Notes under the pieces: generated by a model | Told to the model about the DNA's origin: nothing | The model's input: the letters and a program-made list of their open reading frames with translations, nothing else | The model's database searches: none | NCBI GenBank assembly: GCA_010909725.1 | Contig: JAACMV010000014.1 | Location: 1,096,501 to 1,160,500, forward strand | Direction: 5' to 3' | Source of the DNA: Picochlorum sp. 'celeri' | Taxonomy: Eukaryota > Chlorophyta > Trebouxiophyceae | DNA: 64,000 nt | Position numbers and translations under genes: made by a program | Shown: piece by piece, positions 29,266 through 41,000 of the stretch | How the letters are laid out: each line of letters opens with the position of its first letter | Position numbering within the stretch: position 1 is the first letter of the stretch

Positions 29266-32200
29266 ATGACTCGTAGCATACGGTTGTCTGAGGGTGATAA
29301 AGATATCAATGATATCTTAGATCACATTAATAATGGAATGGTACGCGCCGAGATGGTCAGCTGCTGTGGATTTTTTGTGACGGGGTACATGACACACCGC
29401 CTTGCTCTGCAGGATCTACCGAGCATCTTTCCTTCGTTACGGGATGGCACTTGGACGGACCAAAGAGCATCATCCTTGCTCGTAGGACTACTGGAGAGTG
29501 TGGCACGGGGAACGCTGCGGCCTTTGGGATTCGTGCAGTGTCTCCGGGAGATGGCATATGCCAAGACGAGAGAGCGGGAGTATGAAGTTGGTGATTTGAT
29601 TTGGATGACGTGGCTTTTGAGGGGATTGTGCTCCGGTGAACTGTCAGAGGAGAAGAAGGAAGCCGCCCAGAACCTGGTTGACTGTGCACGGGAACTCCTG
29701 CAGGAGGGCTACTTGTCCAAGAGAGTTCTGATGGAGGTGAGTGATGGAGAATTCATGGAAGTGGCAGGATTAGTGAGCTCGTACAGGGATGGCTGGAGGA
29801 AGAGGGAGATCAGGCTGAACACTCGTAATGTGTATGCCCAGCGCAAGTTCAATTTGTTGAGGGAGGAATCGGAGGGGTATTCCAAGATTGTGACAGTTCT
29901 AAACCAGGCAGGCTCGGCAAGAGTATCAAAGAGAAACTTGAGCGGTGTGGTCGCAGAGATCAAGTCGTTGATTGGGTATTTCGATCTGGATCCCAACCGA
30001 GTTTCTAGTCTTATTCTGGATGCGTTTGCAGTGTACCCCCACAATGAGTCATTCATCACTTTGATTGAAGAATTCGGTGTTTTGAAATGTGTGGAATTTT
30101 TGGGATTCAGGTTTTCGAGGGATGACGGCATCCACAAGGGATTATACAAGAGTGCTGCCTTGCTCATCTTGCATGGGCTGGTTTCGTTGGATGACTTGCT
30201 CGTCCATTTCACTCCGACAGAGGAGGAGTACAAAGATTTGTGGAATACAAAAATGACAAGATTAGAAGATTCGGTGAAAAAGATCGGTATGGTATCGCTG
30301 GCAGGCAAAGATGATGATGGTGACCAGATGGTCAAGAAGCAAGCTGGACAGACTGCGAGGACAATAGCCATTGATACCAAACAGTATCGAGATCAGTTGT
30401 GGATGGATACTTGTGAAGTAAATGGAGGCGAAAGGAGCAATTCAAAAATGCAGGAGGTGCCTGACAAGCGATTAGAACTGTTAGCAGAGCTTTTCACATG
30501 CGGAGCATGGGACCATGCGACATTATTCATCAAATATCTGAGAACATTGGGCGTCTCGGATGTTGCATCGTATACAAGTGTAGGGGAGGCATTGTGCCGT
30601 GTCATCATCAAAGAAATTCCAGACAGTAACCAAGCAGGTGAACAGGTGGCCCTCTCTGATTGTGCCCAGGATGCCATTGGGCTCATTGGCTGCCACCTGC
30701 ACTACAATTTGAAGGCATTTGGAAAAGTTTTGGGTGTTGTATCCAACTTTTACGAGACAGGTGACGCTGTGAGAGGAAGACAAATGCTGGTGAATACCAT
30801 CCTTCCAGCATATACATTAGTGCCTTCAAATGTGGCCTTGTCCCATTACCTCTGGAATGACGTCTTGTCCAAACTGCCATACACTGACAGATATGAGATT
30901 TACGCTGCATTTGAAGAGAAAAAGAGCGATCTTGTCTTTGTGAGGGCATCGGAGAAAATGGCAGAGACAGAAGTGAGGCGCATTCTACGAAGGGTCACAG
31001 CTCCATCCAGCCGAAGGGAGGTTAAGATGACCGTGAGACCTATCAGTAGACTTTTGGGGAAAATCTGCCATTCAAACCCATTTACAATCTGCCGACAGCT
31101 CCTTCGACAGGTCATGGGGATGCCTGGCATGGTTGTTTCCATATCTGAGTCATTGAAGTATCTTACCCCTTTCACCTTTGACGCTATGACATTTACCATT
31201 TTGAGACAATTGTCCAGCGGAAAGCGGAAATTGAAAGAAGATGGAGTCAACCTAGAGGAATGGTTCCAATGGCTCGCTCTATTCACTGGCATTGTCAGCA
31301 GGAATCAAAGGTGCGAACTCCTTCTGCGTGTTATGGCTTTTATCCAACGAGCGTGATTGGGCAAGTATACCACGGAGATCATAACTATGTATTTCTTACG
31401 TTCTGCAGTAATATTGAGGTAACAGCGCTGCTCCAGTATATCGTCAACCAACTAAAGGGATCAGAATCAATAGATCTGCTGGTCTTGAAGGAGATAATCT
31501 CGACCATGACCAGAATATCTCCCTCGGTGGACGTCAGCAACCAGCAGCTCGACACACTTGCAGGGAGCGATACATTGATCAACTATGTGATTGGACAAGA
31601 GGAAGGTGGCAAAGAAACAGGTGGGAGAAAGGACACTGTGAAGGCGACGAAGAGACTTCTGGACTCGCTCAGGAGGGGGTCTCAGAACAATCAACTGTTA
31701 CTTCCTTTGCTTATTCTCCTTGCCCAGCAACGAAAACTCATAACGCTTCACCCCCCATCGAAGCATCTCAAACTTGCCACTGAATTGGTGGACAAGTGCC
31801 AGGAAGTGACGATGCAGTACATTGAATTTCTGCAGAAGTCCTTGGCTGAAGTGGAGTACAGCAATTTGCTGCCATCAATAGAGGACCTGGTAACGGAGTA
31901 TAAGATCGATGCCGAAATCATTTTACAACTGTATCGACCCTTGCTGAAACGCGTGAGCATCGAGTCGGTGGTTGGAGAGGAGGCCATTGATGAAGAAGGT
32001 GAAATATCACCGGAAGAAACGCATGGGGGTGATGCTGGCCAGGACGATGCGAAGAAAGACGAAAGCGCAGTCATGGAGACCCCAAAGTTGCCTTCTGACT
32101 GGTCGCATATACAAACATCTCTCACAAAGCTGGCACCAGATGAAGACTTCAGAGGCATTTCCTGGGAACTCTACCTTATATTTTGGGCCTTCGGACTTTC

Positions 32201-33960
32201 GGACTTGCTAGTGCCAAAAGATAGGTATCAATCAACCCTCAAACAAGTTGAAATATCAAGGAGGAACATACAGGATGACATTGCAGCCGCCAAGAGGGAT
32301 GGTGTGAGAGGGCATTGGGGGGACCAAAACTCGCCGCAAGTGGACGTGGGAGCCCTCAAAGCTGAATTGGCTGCATTGGACAATGTGTACAATACTCTTC
32401 CAGACGATCTCAAATCCCAAGAGGACAATGCAAAAGTTTGTGCGCAAATGGCTGCGAAAACTGCGGATCTCTGGTATGTCGCCGCTTTCAGTGCATTCTG
32501 ATATTGGGCATGTGTGAGATGTCTTCTTGTTTTGTGTTTGCAGGGTGAAGAAAGCCGATTTGGAATCGCAAGCGGCCGCCGCAAAAGAGTTTGTACAGCA
32601 CTGTATTTTGACAAGGTTGTTTTTGTCGCCCAAAGATGCGATCTATTGCGTGGAATTTCTTCGTTTGATTCATAAACTTAGTCCGCCTGGACTCAGGCTG
32701 CTCTCTATTGTGGACCGCCTTTTCAAAGAACTCGGATTTATGGTTCGTTGCTGCACTGCGCGAGAGTCAATAAATCTAGGGATATTCTTCTGTGATTTAA
32801 TGAGTTTGGTATCCCGATGGAGGTCCAAGGAAGTGTACGAAGAGGAATGCTCAAAGTCTGAGGTTTTCAAATCTTACAAAAGTGGCAACCTTGAACCTGT
32901 CTCCCATGAAGAATTCATCCGACTGAGCGCGAACTGGCATAAACGTTTGACTCTAGATGTATTCAAATCTTGTATAATCAGCAATGACTACATGCAGATG
33001 AAGAATGTGCTGCTTGTCCTGAACAGAATGGTGAGGATCTACCCAGCAACAAAGGAGGATGCAGAGGAACTCCTTGTCACACTTAAGCCCATGAGCGAGT
33101 CCGATGAAAGGGAAGATTTGAAGACACTTGCAAGGATGTATTGCACAGGACTGGAAATGTCAATTAGGGATAGGCAAATGGTGGCTACTCGACAGGAGTA
33201 TGCTGGCCTTCCACCTCCTCCAAAGAAGAAGACCGATGGGGGCGCTCCGCAGGAGAACCAGTCGACTAAATCAGCAAAACAAGCGCAAGAGGAGAAGAAA
33301 GATACCAAAGATTCTAAGAGGAAGAGGCCCGAAAGTACTCATGCCACTGGTGGCCATGGGGACAACAACACCGAGAAACCAAAAGCAAGAAGCAAGTATA
33401 GGGATGATCGGAATGGAAACGGCCAAATACAGAAACAAGAAGCACCAAAATCGACAGTAGATAATGTCAAGCCAGAAAAGGGGGCCTCAACGAAGCCCTC
33501 TCGCCCTGCCAAATCAAGGCGGGAGAGGACTGAGAAATCTGGAGCCATTCCAGAAAGGGCAGAACAAAACAGAGACTTTGCAGACAAGAGAGCAGGAAGA
33601 AAATCAAGTGATGGAACCAACAAACCCCCTAGAAATCCGGAAAGAACTACTGGGGACTCGTCAGCACGCCGCCACGAGCCAAAGAATGAGGGGAGGAACT
33701 CAAAGAGCAGAGATCTGAAAAAGCGCTCTCGGTCAGACGAGGACATCTACGCCCGGAACGACCAATCGAAAAGATCTCGGCGAGATGAGGGAGCGAAAAA
33801 AGAAAGGAAAAAGTCGCCATCACGTGGAGATGAGACGAGGAGTAAGCGGAGTTTCCGCACTACAGCATCCCCACCATCTTCCCGCCATGGAACCTCCAGA
33901 AGATCCGATAAAGAAGGGACGGCGCAGAGAGATCATAGAAGGGACAGAAGAAAGAGATAG
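29266..33960 (+). CDS. THOC2: THO complex subunit 2
   Basis: THOC2 is the scaffold of the THO/TREX complex, which couples transcription to mRNA export and prevents R-loops in the nucleus. Exons 29266-31310, 31409-32473 and 32544-33960 (introns of 98 and 70 nt) join to about 1,508 residues, matching the family's 1,400-1,600. Signature segments: AQRKFNLLREESEGYSK, EIKSLIGYFDLDPNRV, NIEVTALLQYIVNQLKG, LLVLKEIISTMTRI, and PKDAIYCVEFLRLIHKL with the following CTARE segment. The last ~260 residues are a Lys/Arg/Ser/Glu-rich disordered tail (RSKRSFRTTASPPSSR), as in animal THOC2. The first ATG is at 29266, but the frame is open upstream, so a 5' exon is possible. Confidence 0.95.
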
Positions 33961-33971
33961 ATATTTAAACA

Positions 33972-35870
33972 TTATTTCATCGATGGAATCCAATAGAACA
34001 AGGACTGGGCTTCCTCAAGCTGTTGCCGCATTGTGTTGAATTCCATAGTCGATGCATGGAGAACAGTCTTCACTGCTGGCAAAAGCACTTCACATTCCTG
34101 CAGTTTGCCTTTTAGACAGCATTCGATATACTTCATAACTATATTTTTCCTGTAAATTGTATCAGTGTCTTCAATCTTTGTGTCTTGCATTACTGCCCTT
34201 GTGGGAGTTCCTTGAGAATGCTCAACCGCTCGCTTCAGAGCTCTGTTTTTCAAGGTCAGATCTTCCACTGATTGCGTCGATGCCAATAAGGCTGCCTCGA
34301 GGCGGTCCACTTGTACCTGGGAATACTCTTTTAATTTCTCATGCGCCATGTGCAAATCATTCAGTTGTGTTTCTGCGTGCTCTAGTTTCATCTGCAGGCC
34401 GTGACACTCCTTCTCATAGGCAATCAACTTCTTTTCATTTGTTTGGTTGGACAAGTGCAGGTTCTTCAGTCGAATTTCTGCCATTTCCAGTTCTTCTGAC
34501 GCCATCTGGTCCACATGAGAATCTTCCGAAGCGTTGATACGGCTCTGAAGAGTTTCTAGTTCTACCCTCATCTTTTCTCGCCGCACCTCACTCTCCTCTA
34601 TGGCCCTCACAGCTGTGCTCAGCTCAGCCTCCAACGAGGCCGCAGTCTTTGCCGTCAAGACTAGTTCCTCCTGTGTAGTTTTTAACTTTTCGAGCGCCTC
34701 TTCAAGGCGATCTTGTACGCTGCTGTCTTTCCGATCTATGCATCTCATATCAGCCAGGAGAGATTCATAATACAATACTCTTGCTTGCAGCTCGTCCCTG
34801 TCTGACAATATGCTTCCCATTTCTGCCACTTCTGCGAGTGCTTTAGACAATGCTATTTCATTTGCCTGTAGCTTTTTATCAAGCTTTCTATTCTTCGCCA
34901 CCTCTACGGCGATGGTGTCATTCAAGCTTCTGTTCTGCTTGAAGAGATGAGAAACCTTTGCGGACAGCTCCTCGTGAGATTTCGAAGCAGCCTGTTGTGA
35001 ACTTTTCTGAGAGAGAGACAATTCCTTCTCTAGAGCATCAATTTTGGACTGCATTTTAGCTATCTCGTTCACATGGGCGGTCTGTTGTCCCTTGAGCGAC
35101 TCTATCTCTGCCTGTTGCGTGGATGACATGTGCTGAAACTTTTCCAGCTTCTCCTCTGCTGATGCACGCCCCATCTCTGCCTCATACTGAGCTTTCTGTG
35201 CAATATGCACAAGAGACTCGGTCTCATTGGCATCGCTATTGCCATCCTCACCATCACTGGAAACAGGGTTCTCTCCCCCACCCATCCCCTTCTTCAGCAA
35301 CTCGTTTTCCTTCCGCAACGAATCAATCTCGTATCCCGCGGCCAGAACCATAAATTCACTAAGAGCGGCATCCTTTGCAACCATCTTGTCTATGTCTGAA
35401 TTTATCCGAGTCACGCCCATGTGGGTACCCCTGTTGGACTTCTGGAGTGCCTCTCTCAGTGCCGCATTCGCCATATACAACTCGTGCTTTTCTTTCAAAT
35501 GGAGTTTCAACAAAATCTTCAGATCTGCATTGTCATACCACCGCAATTGACGGGCACTGTCCACAGGCACACTGATCGTCTGTCCGCCAGCTGCAGCTCC
35601 TCTCTCAGCCTTGTCGCCAGTGCCCCCTCCACCGCTGGCCTCTTGGCCCACCGAGGGAAAGTTTTGGGACGAAAGCTGTTGCCTAAGCCTGCATAACAAA
35701 AGTTGGACGTCACACCCCCCTGATACGACCACCGCTTCGACCATAAACGCCCTTGGGCAGGGTGTCGGTTGGTAACGTTCGCACCTCGTAGCACCATCCG
35801 TGATGTTGCTATTCAGGCCTTGAACAGTGCTCTGAAACTTATTTTGAAGATTTTGAAACTTATTCTGCAT
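33972..35870 (-). CDS. Long coiled-coil protein
   Basis: Exons 35870-35785 and 35688-33972 (96-nt intron, donor GTGCGA, phase 2) give 600 residues. After a short Gln-rich N-terminus (MQNKFQNLQNKFQSTVQ) and a Gly-rich linker, nearly all of the protein from about residue 130 on is heptad-patterned and rich in E, K, L, A and Q, i.e. a tropomyosin- or golgin-like coiled coil. No motor, membrane or enzyme motif is visible. The segment WYDNADLKILLKLHLKEKHELYMANAALREAL is distinctive and may help a search. It ends 11 bases from the convergent THOC2 stop. Confidence 0.85.
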   Translation of the reverse strand: MQNKFQNLQNKFQSTVQGLNSNITDGATRCERYQPTPCPRAFMVEAVVVSGGCDVQLLLCRLRQQLSSQNFPSVGQEASGGGGTGDKAERGAAAGGQTISVPVDSARQLRWYDNADLKILLKLHLKEKHELYMANAALREALQKSNRGTHMGVTRINSDIDKMVAKDAALSEFMVLAAGYEIDSLRKENELLKKGMGGGENPVSSDGEDGNSDANETESLVHIAQKAQYEAEMGRASAEEKLEKFQHMSSTQQAEIESLKGQQTAHVNEIAKMQSKIDALEKELSLSQKSSQQAASKSHEELSAKVSHLFKQNRSLNDTIAVEVAKNRKLDKKLQANEIALSKALAEVAEMGSILSDRDELQARVLYYESLLADMRCIDRKDSSVQDRLEEALEKLKTTQEELVLTAKTAASLEAELSTAVRAIEESEVRREKMRVELETLQSRINASEDSHVDQMASEELEMAEIRLKNLHLSNQTNEKKLIAYEKECHGLQMKLEHAETQLNDLHMAHEKLKEYSQVQVDRLEAALLASTQSVEDLTLKNRALKRAVEHSQGTPTRAVMQDTKIEDTDTIYRKNIVMKYIECCLKGKLQECEVLLPAVKTVLHASTMEFNTMRQQLEEAQSLFYWIPSMK

Positions 35871-36364
35871 CCTAATCTAAAGAACTCAACCGCTTCTCAG
35901 TCTGACAACAGCAACCTTGCATCGAACAGAAAAAAATGAAACGCCGAGAAATAGTAGTGGGTCATTCGTGCAACATGATATCATTTCACTTTATTTTATT
36001 CCTCCGTTCCATGGAGACGAGGTGCTTCCAGCAACCTGTGAGAGATGCCGGCATCCATCATGGTCCATGAATCATGGACCATGATTCATCCCTACTGAGG
36101 AAGGCGCGATCCTCGCCACCCTGGATGCCAAAGCAAAATCGAATTTAACCGATGTTCCCCCCCTCACGCGCCCTACCGCGCGTATGAAATGGAATTATAT
36201 ACTGTTCCGGCACCCAGAGAAGCCCTGAAATCGAGCAAAAGACACGGGGCTTGTTGTTTCGGCAATTCTGGTTTGGGTACCCGGAATTTTGGATACTCGG
36301 CACGGCTCGTTTACGCAATACTAGGCTTCAATGGATTCATTAACACATATATATAGTATATTGA
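35871..36364. other. Intergenic region with 25-bp palindrome
   Basis: These 494 bases lie between two minus-strand genes. They contain a near-perfect palindrome at 36059-36083 and a TA-rich run near 36347-36361. No gene is seen. Confidence 0.4.
36059..36083. repeat. Palindrome with 12-bp arms
   Basis: Arms CATGGTCCATGA and TCATGGACCATG are perfect inverted copies around a single central base. It could form a hairpin or bind a dimeric protein. It lies outside coding DNA, near the left side of the transposase unit. Confidence 0.7.
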
Positions 36365-37596
36365 TTACTTTCCGATGGTAATTTTGGTTGTTCGCCGTTT
36401 TCCTGGCCGTTCTACTACTTCAGTTTCAGGCTTGGAAGCCTGGATGACTGGCCCTTTTGCTCCCCCATTTTTCTTGCGCCCTCGCTTGCCTGCTACTGGG
36501 GTGTACTTGTTATTCTTCCCTCGTATGTTTAAAATCTCCCTGAAGATCCCAGATATCTGACGAGTGCGTGTGCTCTGTCGAACTGTGTTCTCCTTGTTGC
36601 TCTTGCTGGTTTTCTTTATGCTCTTTGCCCTGATATTTTCTTCTGGAGCAACACGGACCAGTGACTCATGCCATCTCACAGGTTTATTTACTTCTATCAC
36701 TTTCGTTGACAGGTCCTCCTGAGTTTGTCCCCCAACCCTCTGAAGAGGCCCATCATGTGGGAATACTTCCTGCACCATTATTGGCATGAGGCCATCCTGG
36801 CAAGTGCAATTCCCTCTAGAGCCTTCACACATCACAGAACCCAACGCTATATAGTATAATATGTCACATTCTTCTGATGCTGCGAGAGAAATGTTCCTTC
36901 TCTTACCAATCAGTCTCACCTTGGTCGCAATTGGGAACTGTGTGTGCTGTCGCTCTGATGGTTCCTTGGTTGGGTTACTATGTTTTGCCTTTTCTGGGCC
37001 GCAAAGTCGATCAAGATCTCCATGAGGAACCAATATTTTGTACACCCGTTCAAAATTCCACCCTTTTGAAGTGCATTTCTTCCTCACCTTCTGTATGGCC
37101 GCTGCCTCTCTACTGGTTGTTACCTTGGGCTTTCCTGATATCTTCTCCGAACCCTCTATGAACGCTTCTTTCCATCTTGAATCGATATTTCTATTGTCCT
37201 TATTGTATCTACCGCTTTTTGCGAGTGCAAGTACGACCCGTTTGGCAATCTCATCCTGCAATATAGTATGCAACCTTAGTTGGGCGTCTATTCTGCAGGC
37301 TGGCAAAGGAACATTCGTACCTCCTTAAGCCATTCTTCGAATGGCTGATTCTGACTAACCGACTCTGCAGGTTCTGCGACTATCTGAATATCTTTGCCTG
37401 TAGCAACAGGTACCTCAGCTGGCAAAGGTGCACCAGCAGGGAAGGGAGGCAAGTGGTCGATGTGCGCAGTGTCAGCAAAGTTTATTTTCCCCTCTTGTAT
37501 TAGCTCGAGATATTTTAATCTGCACTGATACTTTACCAGTTCAACCTCCTGACTCAACGTGTCCTGCTTACCATCCGTGGCAGTTGGGATGGACAT
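36365..37596 (-). CDS. Basic spliced protein of unknown function beside transposase
   Basis: Exons 37596-37321 and 37255-36365 (65-nt intron, phase 0) give 388 residues. The N-terminal ~90 residues are acidic to neutral with a proline-rich patch (LPPFPAGAPLPAEVPV). The rest is basic, with helical K/R-rich segments (TSREAAAIQKVRKKC), a CTCQD cysteine pair, and a nuclear-looking tail of AT-hook-like character (AGKRGRKKNGGAKG, RPGKRRTTK). I do not recognise it. I start at 37596 because a TATA-like box lies just upstream. It is head-to-head with the Tnp2-like transposase. DNA binding and a role as accessory element protein are inference from composition and position only. Confidence 0.6.
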
Positions 37597-38089
37597 CACA
37601 ACGGCTGTCACGTGCACCTGGTAATGATCAACGCAAGTAATTAATGAGCGAATAGTCATATTTATATACTTTACAAGGCTTTTCACCACATCTGTGTGGC
37701 ATACGTACCAGGGGATACCCAACGTCCAACGTCAACAACGCATTCGGTTACTCCTGAGAACCTACCCCAGGTGCTGTATTTCTGCCCTTCGCGGTTAATA
37801 ATATATTTATATGATATAAATAAGTAAGTTTATGTCGCCCGTGGGGGTTGACACCCGTCCAATATGGACTCTGTCAGATGGTAGATCTGCTTCTGGACTC
37901 GTCGAAATTTTGACAAGTCCTCCGGGGATGCACTCCGGTCGCTCCCTGAGTAAGTAGATCGGGTTGAGCCGATGTCTCCAAAATCGGGGACAATATCGAT
38001 ATATGGTAATTACCAATACAAATATTCGACGGAAAGTTCAATGTATGGTACACGTGCTAGGTTTGCAAATTTGAACCAGTTTGAAAAGC
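37597..38089. promoter_or_regulatory. Bidirectional promoter region of the putative element
   Basis: The spacer between the basic protein gene and the transposase contains a minus-strand TATATAA at 37662-37668, an AT-rich run at 37797-37823 and a small hairpin (tgtctccaaaatcggggaca, 37973-37992). These fit two diverging promoters. Confidence 0.45.
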
Positions 38090-41000
38090 ATGGCCTGCCA
38101 GGACGCTTCAACCACTCCTACTGATACTGGGGTCTCACTCCCAGTCTCGGATCGTTCTCTGAAGAACAATAGAGAGAGAATATGTGACTATTCTTTTCAC
38201 TGTCCTTGTGACCGGTGTGAGGGCCGGCCCCCTATTCCCTACAAGAGTGTCAGAAACCATCTGAAAAGACTAAAGGACAATATCTCAAGGACAGTAAGCA
38301 CTAAAAAAGTGAAGGAAAGTCAGAGGGCCAAACTGCTCAAGTTCAATGATAAAATGAATCAGTTCAATTTAGCCGTCGAGAATGGGAGTTGGAGAGAAAT
38401 AGCAATAGATAAGGACTCTGAAGGGGAGCAGCTGCAACAGAGTCATGTGGTCGCTCAACCTGACGTGGTGCAAGAAGAGAGTTTTGTGGATATGAACTGT
38501 GATGATGGAGGAGGGTTTGATGAGATCGACCATGCCTATGAAAGTGACGAGGCTGATGGAGATGCATCTGCAGAAGATGTTGGCAGTGAAACTGAGGGGG
38601 AGATGGACAATGAGATTGAAGCACAGCAATCAAACGAATTAAATGAACTCATAATTGAATCAGAATCTCGTATATCCCTCCAAGAATGCACACTGCCCGA
38701 AGATCTAGCCCTTTGGTTGCTGGATCCTGTGGAGAGATATCCTGAAGGCCAAGTGGAACAGAAATTTGTTGGGGACTTTTGTGTGGAACTGCTGCTGAAC
38801 ATGCTCGAAAATAAGTACGCGATTCAAAATATTAGACAAGATTTCAATATAATCTCTCGCTACTTTTCAAATGCGCCCTCGTATAACAAGGTGGAAGCAC
38901 TACTGAGGAAAATTGGGTCTCCTTTTCATACATTTTACACGTGTGTCAACCACCACCCAGTAACATCTAACAGGGGATCCGCATGTATTGAACCATCTTG
39001 TAGGAAAGATATGTCTATTCCAATTAAGCAATTGAAGATTATGGACGTTTTGAGGCGTGCTATGCAAGATACCACGTTTGCACAAGGTGTCAGGTATGGA
39101 CCAAGTTTGCCAAGACAGGGCTCTGATCAGATGTTATCCTCTGTCTGGCAGAGTCCGGCTATAGAGCGATTGAGGCTCGAAAAAGGTTTAGATATGGAAA
39201 TGACAGACGAATACATCCCTATTGTGATTGAATTATTCACAGATGGGTTTTCTCCATTCAACCGATCAGCGTATTCAATTTGGTGTGTCTTGATGAGAAT
39301 TCTCAATCTACCTCCAGAGCTGGGTAAAAAGTATAGAAACATCTACCCATTGATGATAGTAGACGGTCCAAAAGAGGCAGAGAGCATTGATCAGTATCTG
39401 GGTATGATTGTGAAGGACATTGAAGATATCTGCAGTGGGGAAGGAGAAACTCTATATGATGCAGCAAGGAAATCTCATATTAGAACCAAGGTTTTTCTCC
39501 TATGCAGTGCACAGGATACAAGAGCATTGCGATTGGTAGCAAAGCATGACGAGACTCCAAGTCAATGGCCTTGCCATATGTGCAAAATCTTTGGAGAGAG
39601 TTTCAAAATTGGCAAAGGACAGGGTATGCAAAGGATAGCATACAAGGCGAGCAGCATGCCAGAACCAACAGAGTCTGACAAGATGAATTTATTCTTATGG
39701 AATAGTGATGAGGTGCGATCATCTCAGTCTTGGGTCGAAGAGGAGTTGAAAAAAGGGAAGGTTACTTTGGACAACAAGGCGTTTCCAGGTTTTGCTCAGC
39801 AACGAAAAGGGATCAGGGGCGTATGTGCATTTAGCAGTTTGCCATATTTTGATTTGGTCAACGGTTTTTTATTCTGCGCAATGCATGGTATTCAAAATGC
39901 TGCTAGCAGGGCTGAGGGCAACGTGGTAGGAAAATTTGACACTGAAACACTGAGGAAATTTTTGAACCTGACTGGCCTCCCAAAATGGGTGATGAGACTG
40001 GCACCACGTGATTCCCAATCAAGACGCGATGATCCTAATCGTTACTCTGAGAAAAATTCAACGCAAGCAAGGAACTTTGTTTCGTTCATTTGCAAGCCAT
40101 CTGGACTTCATGGGGATCCCTCAAGATTGTTTCGAAAACCAAATCAATCCAAGAAGCGAGAGGAGGAAAACGACTCTAATGCAGCAAAAATTAAAGCATC
40201 TGAATATAAAGATTTTGCCATCAGCGGCATTATGTGCGCTGCAATGTATTTTGGGGGAGTTGACCCCGCCGTAGTCAAGGCTTATGATGGACTGTTCTAC
40301 GCATTGAAAAAGCTTTGCTCACCAGTTATCAATGTGGAGGAGATAGAGGAACTCGACGAACAGGGAATGTATCACATAATGTTAGAGCTTGAAAGTCAGT
40401 TACCAAAGACAGAAATGCCCTTCCATTTGCATAGCATATATCACCTACCAAGCCAAGTGCTCAACTATGGCCCTCTGCCTGACCTGTGGTCCTTTCCCTT
40501 AGAGAGCAAGTTCAAAGACATGAAGAGTATGGCTAAGAAAAAAAACATGCCTGTTGCATCTATGGCTTCAAGATTATCTACTGAAATGGCTGTGAGATTA
40601 ATCGCTTCTGCCATGGAAAACCACAGAGGAAGGGATGAGCATGAACTCTCAGAGGTGATGCCAACAGTCCAGGAGGACCTCGTACTTCCTTCAAAGTGCA
40701 GGCAGATAAACTTGAATCAGGATGAAGATCTCGGTATTGTAAGACTTATACAAGAATATTATGTGTCCAGCGAGAGTATGGAAGATATCTTGGGGCGTCA
40801 GTATGATTGGGCTGAACTTCAATACACATGCCTGGTGGCAGAGGCATATGAAGAGTGTGGCACAACCCAGATACCACATCTTATCAAACAACTGGCACTC
40901 ATGCAGTTTCAGATATTTGAATATGATAAGTTAATTCTTCACGGCGTCGAGATCGAACACAAGTCGTATGTGGAGCGGATGAAAGTTGCAACAGATAACA

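Noticed and set aside
29709..30380. A 223-codon minus-strand frame inside THOC2
   Set aside because: It is antisense to a clearly conserved part of THOC2, with no motif of its own.
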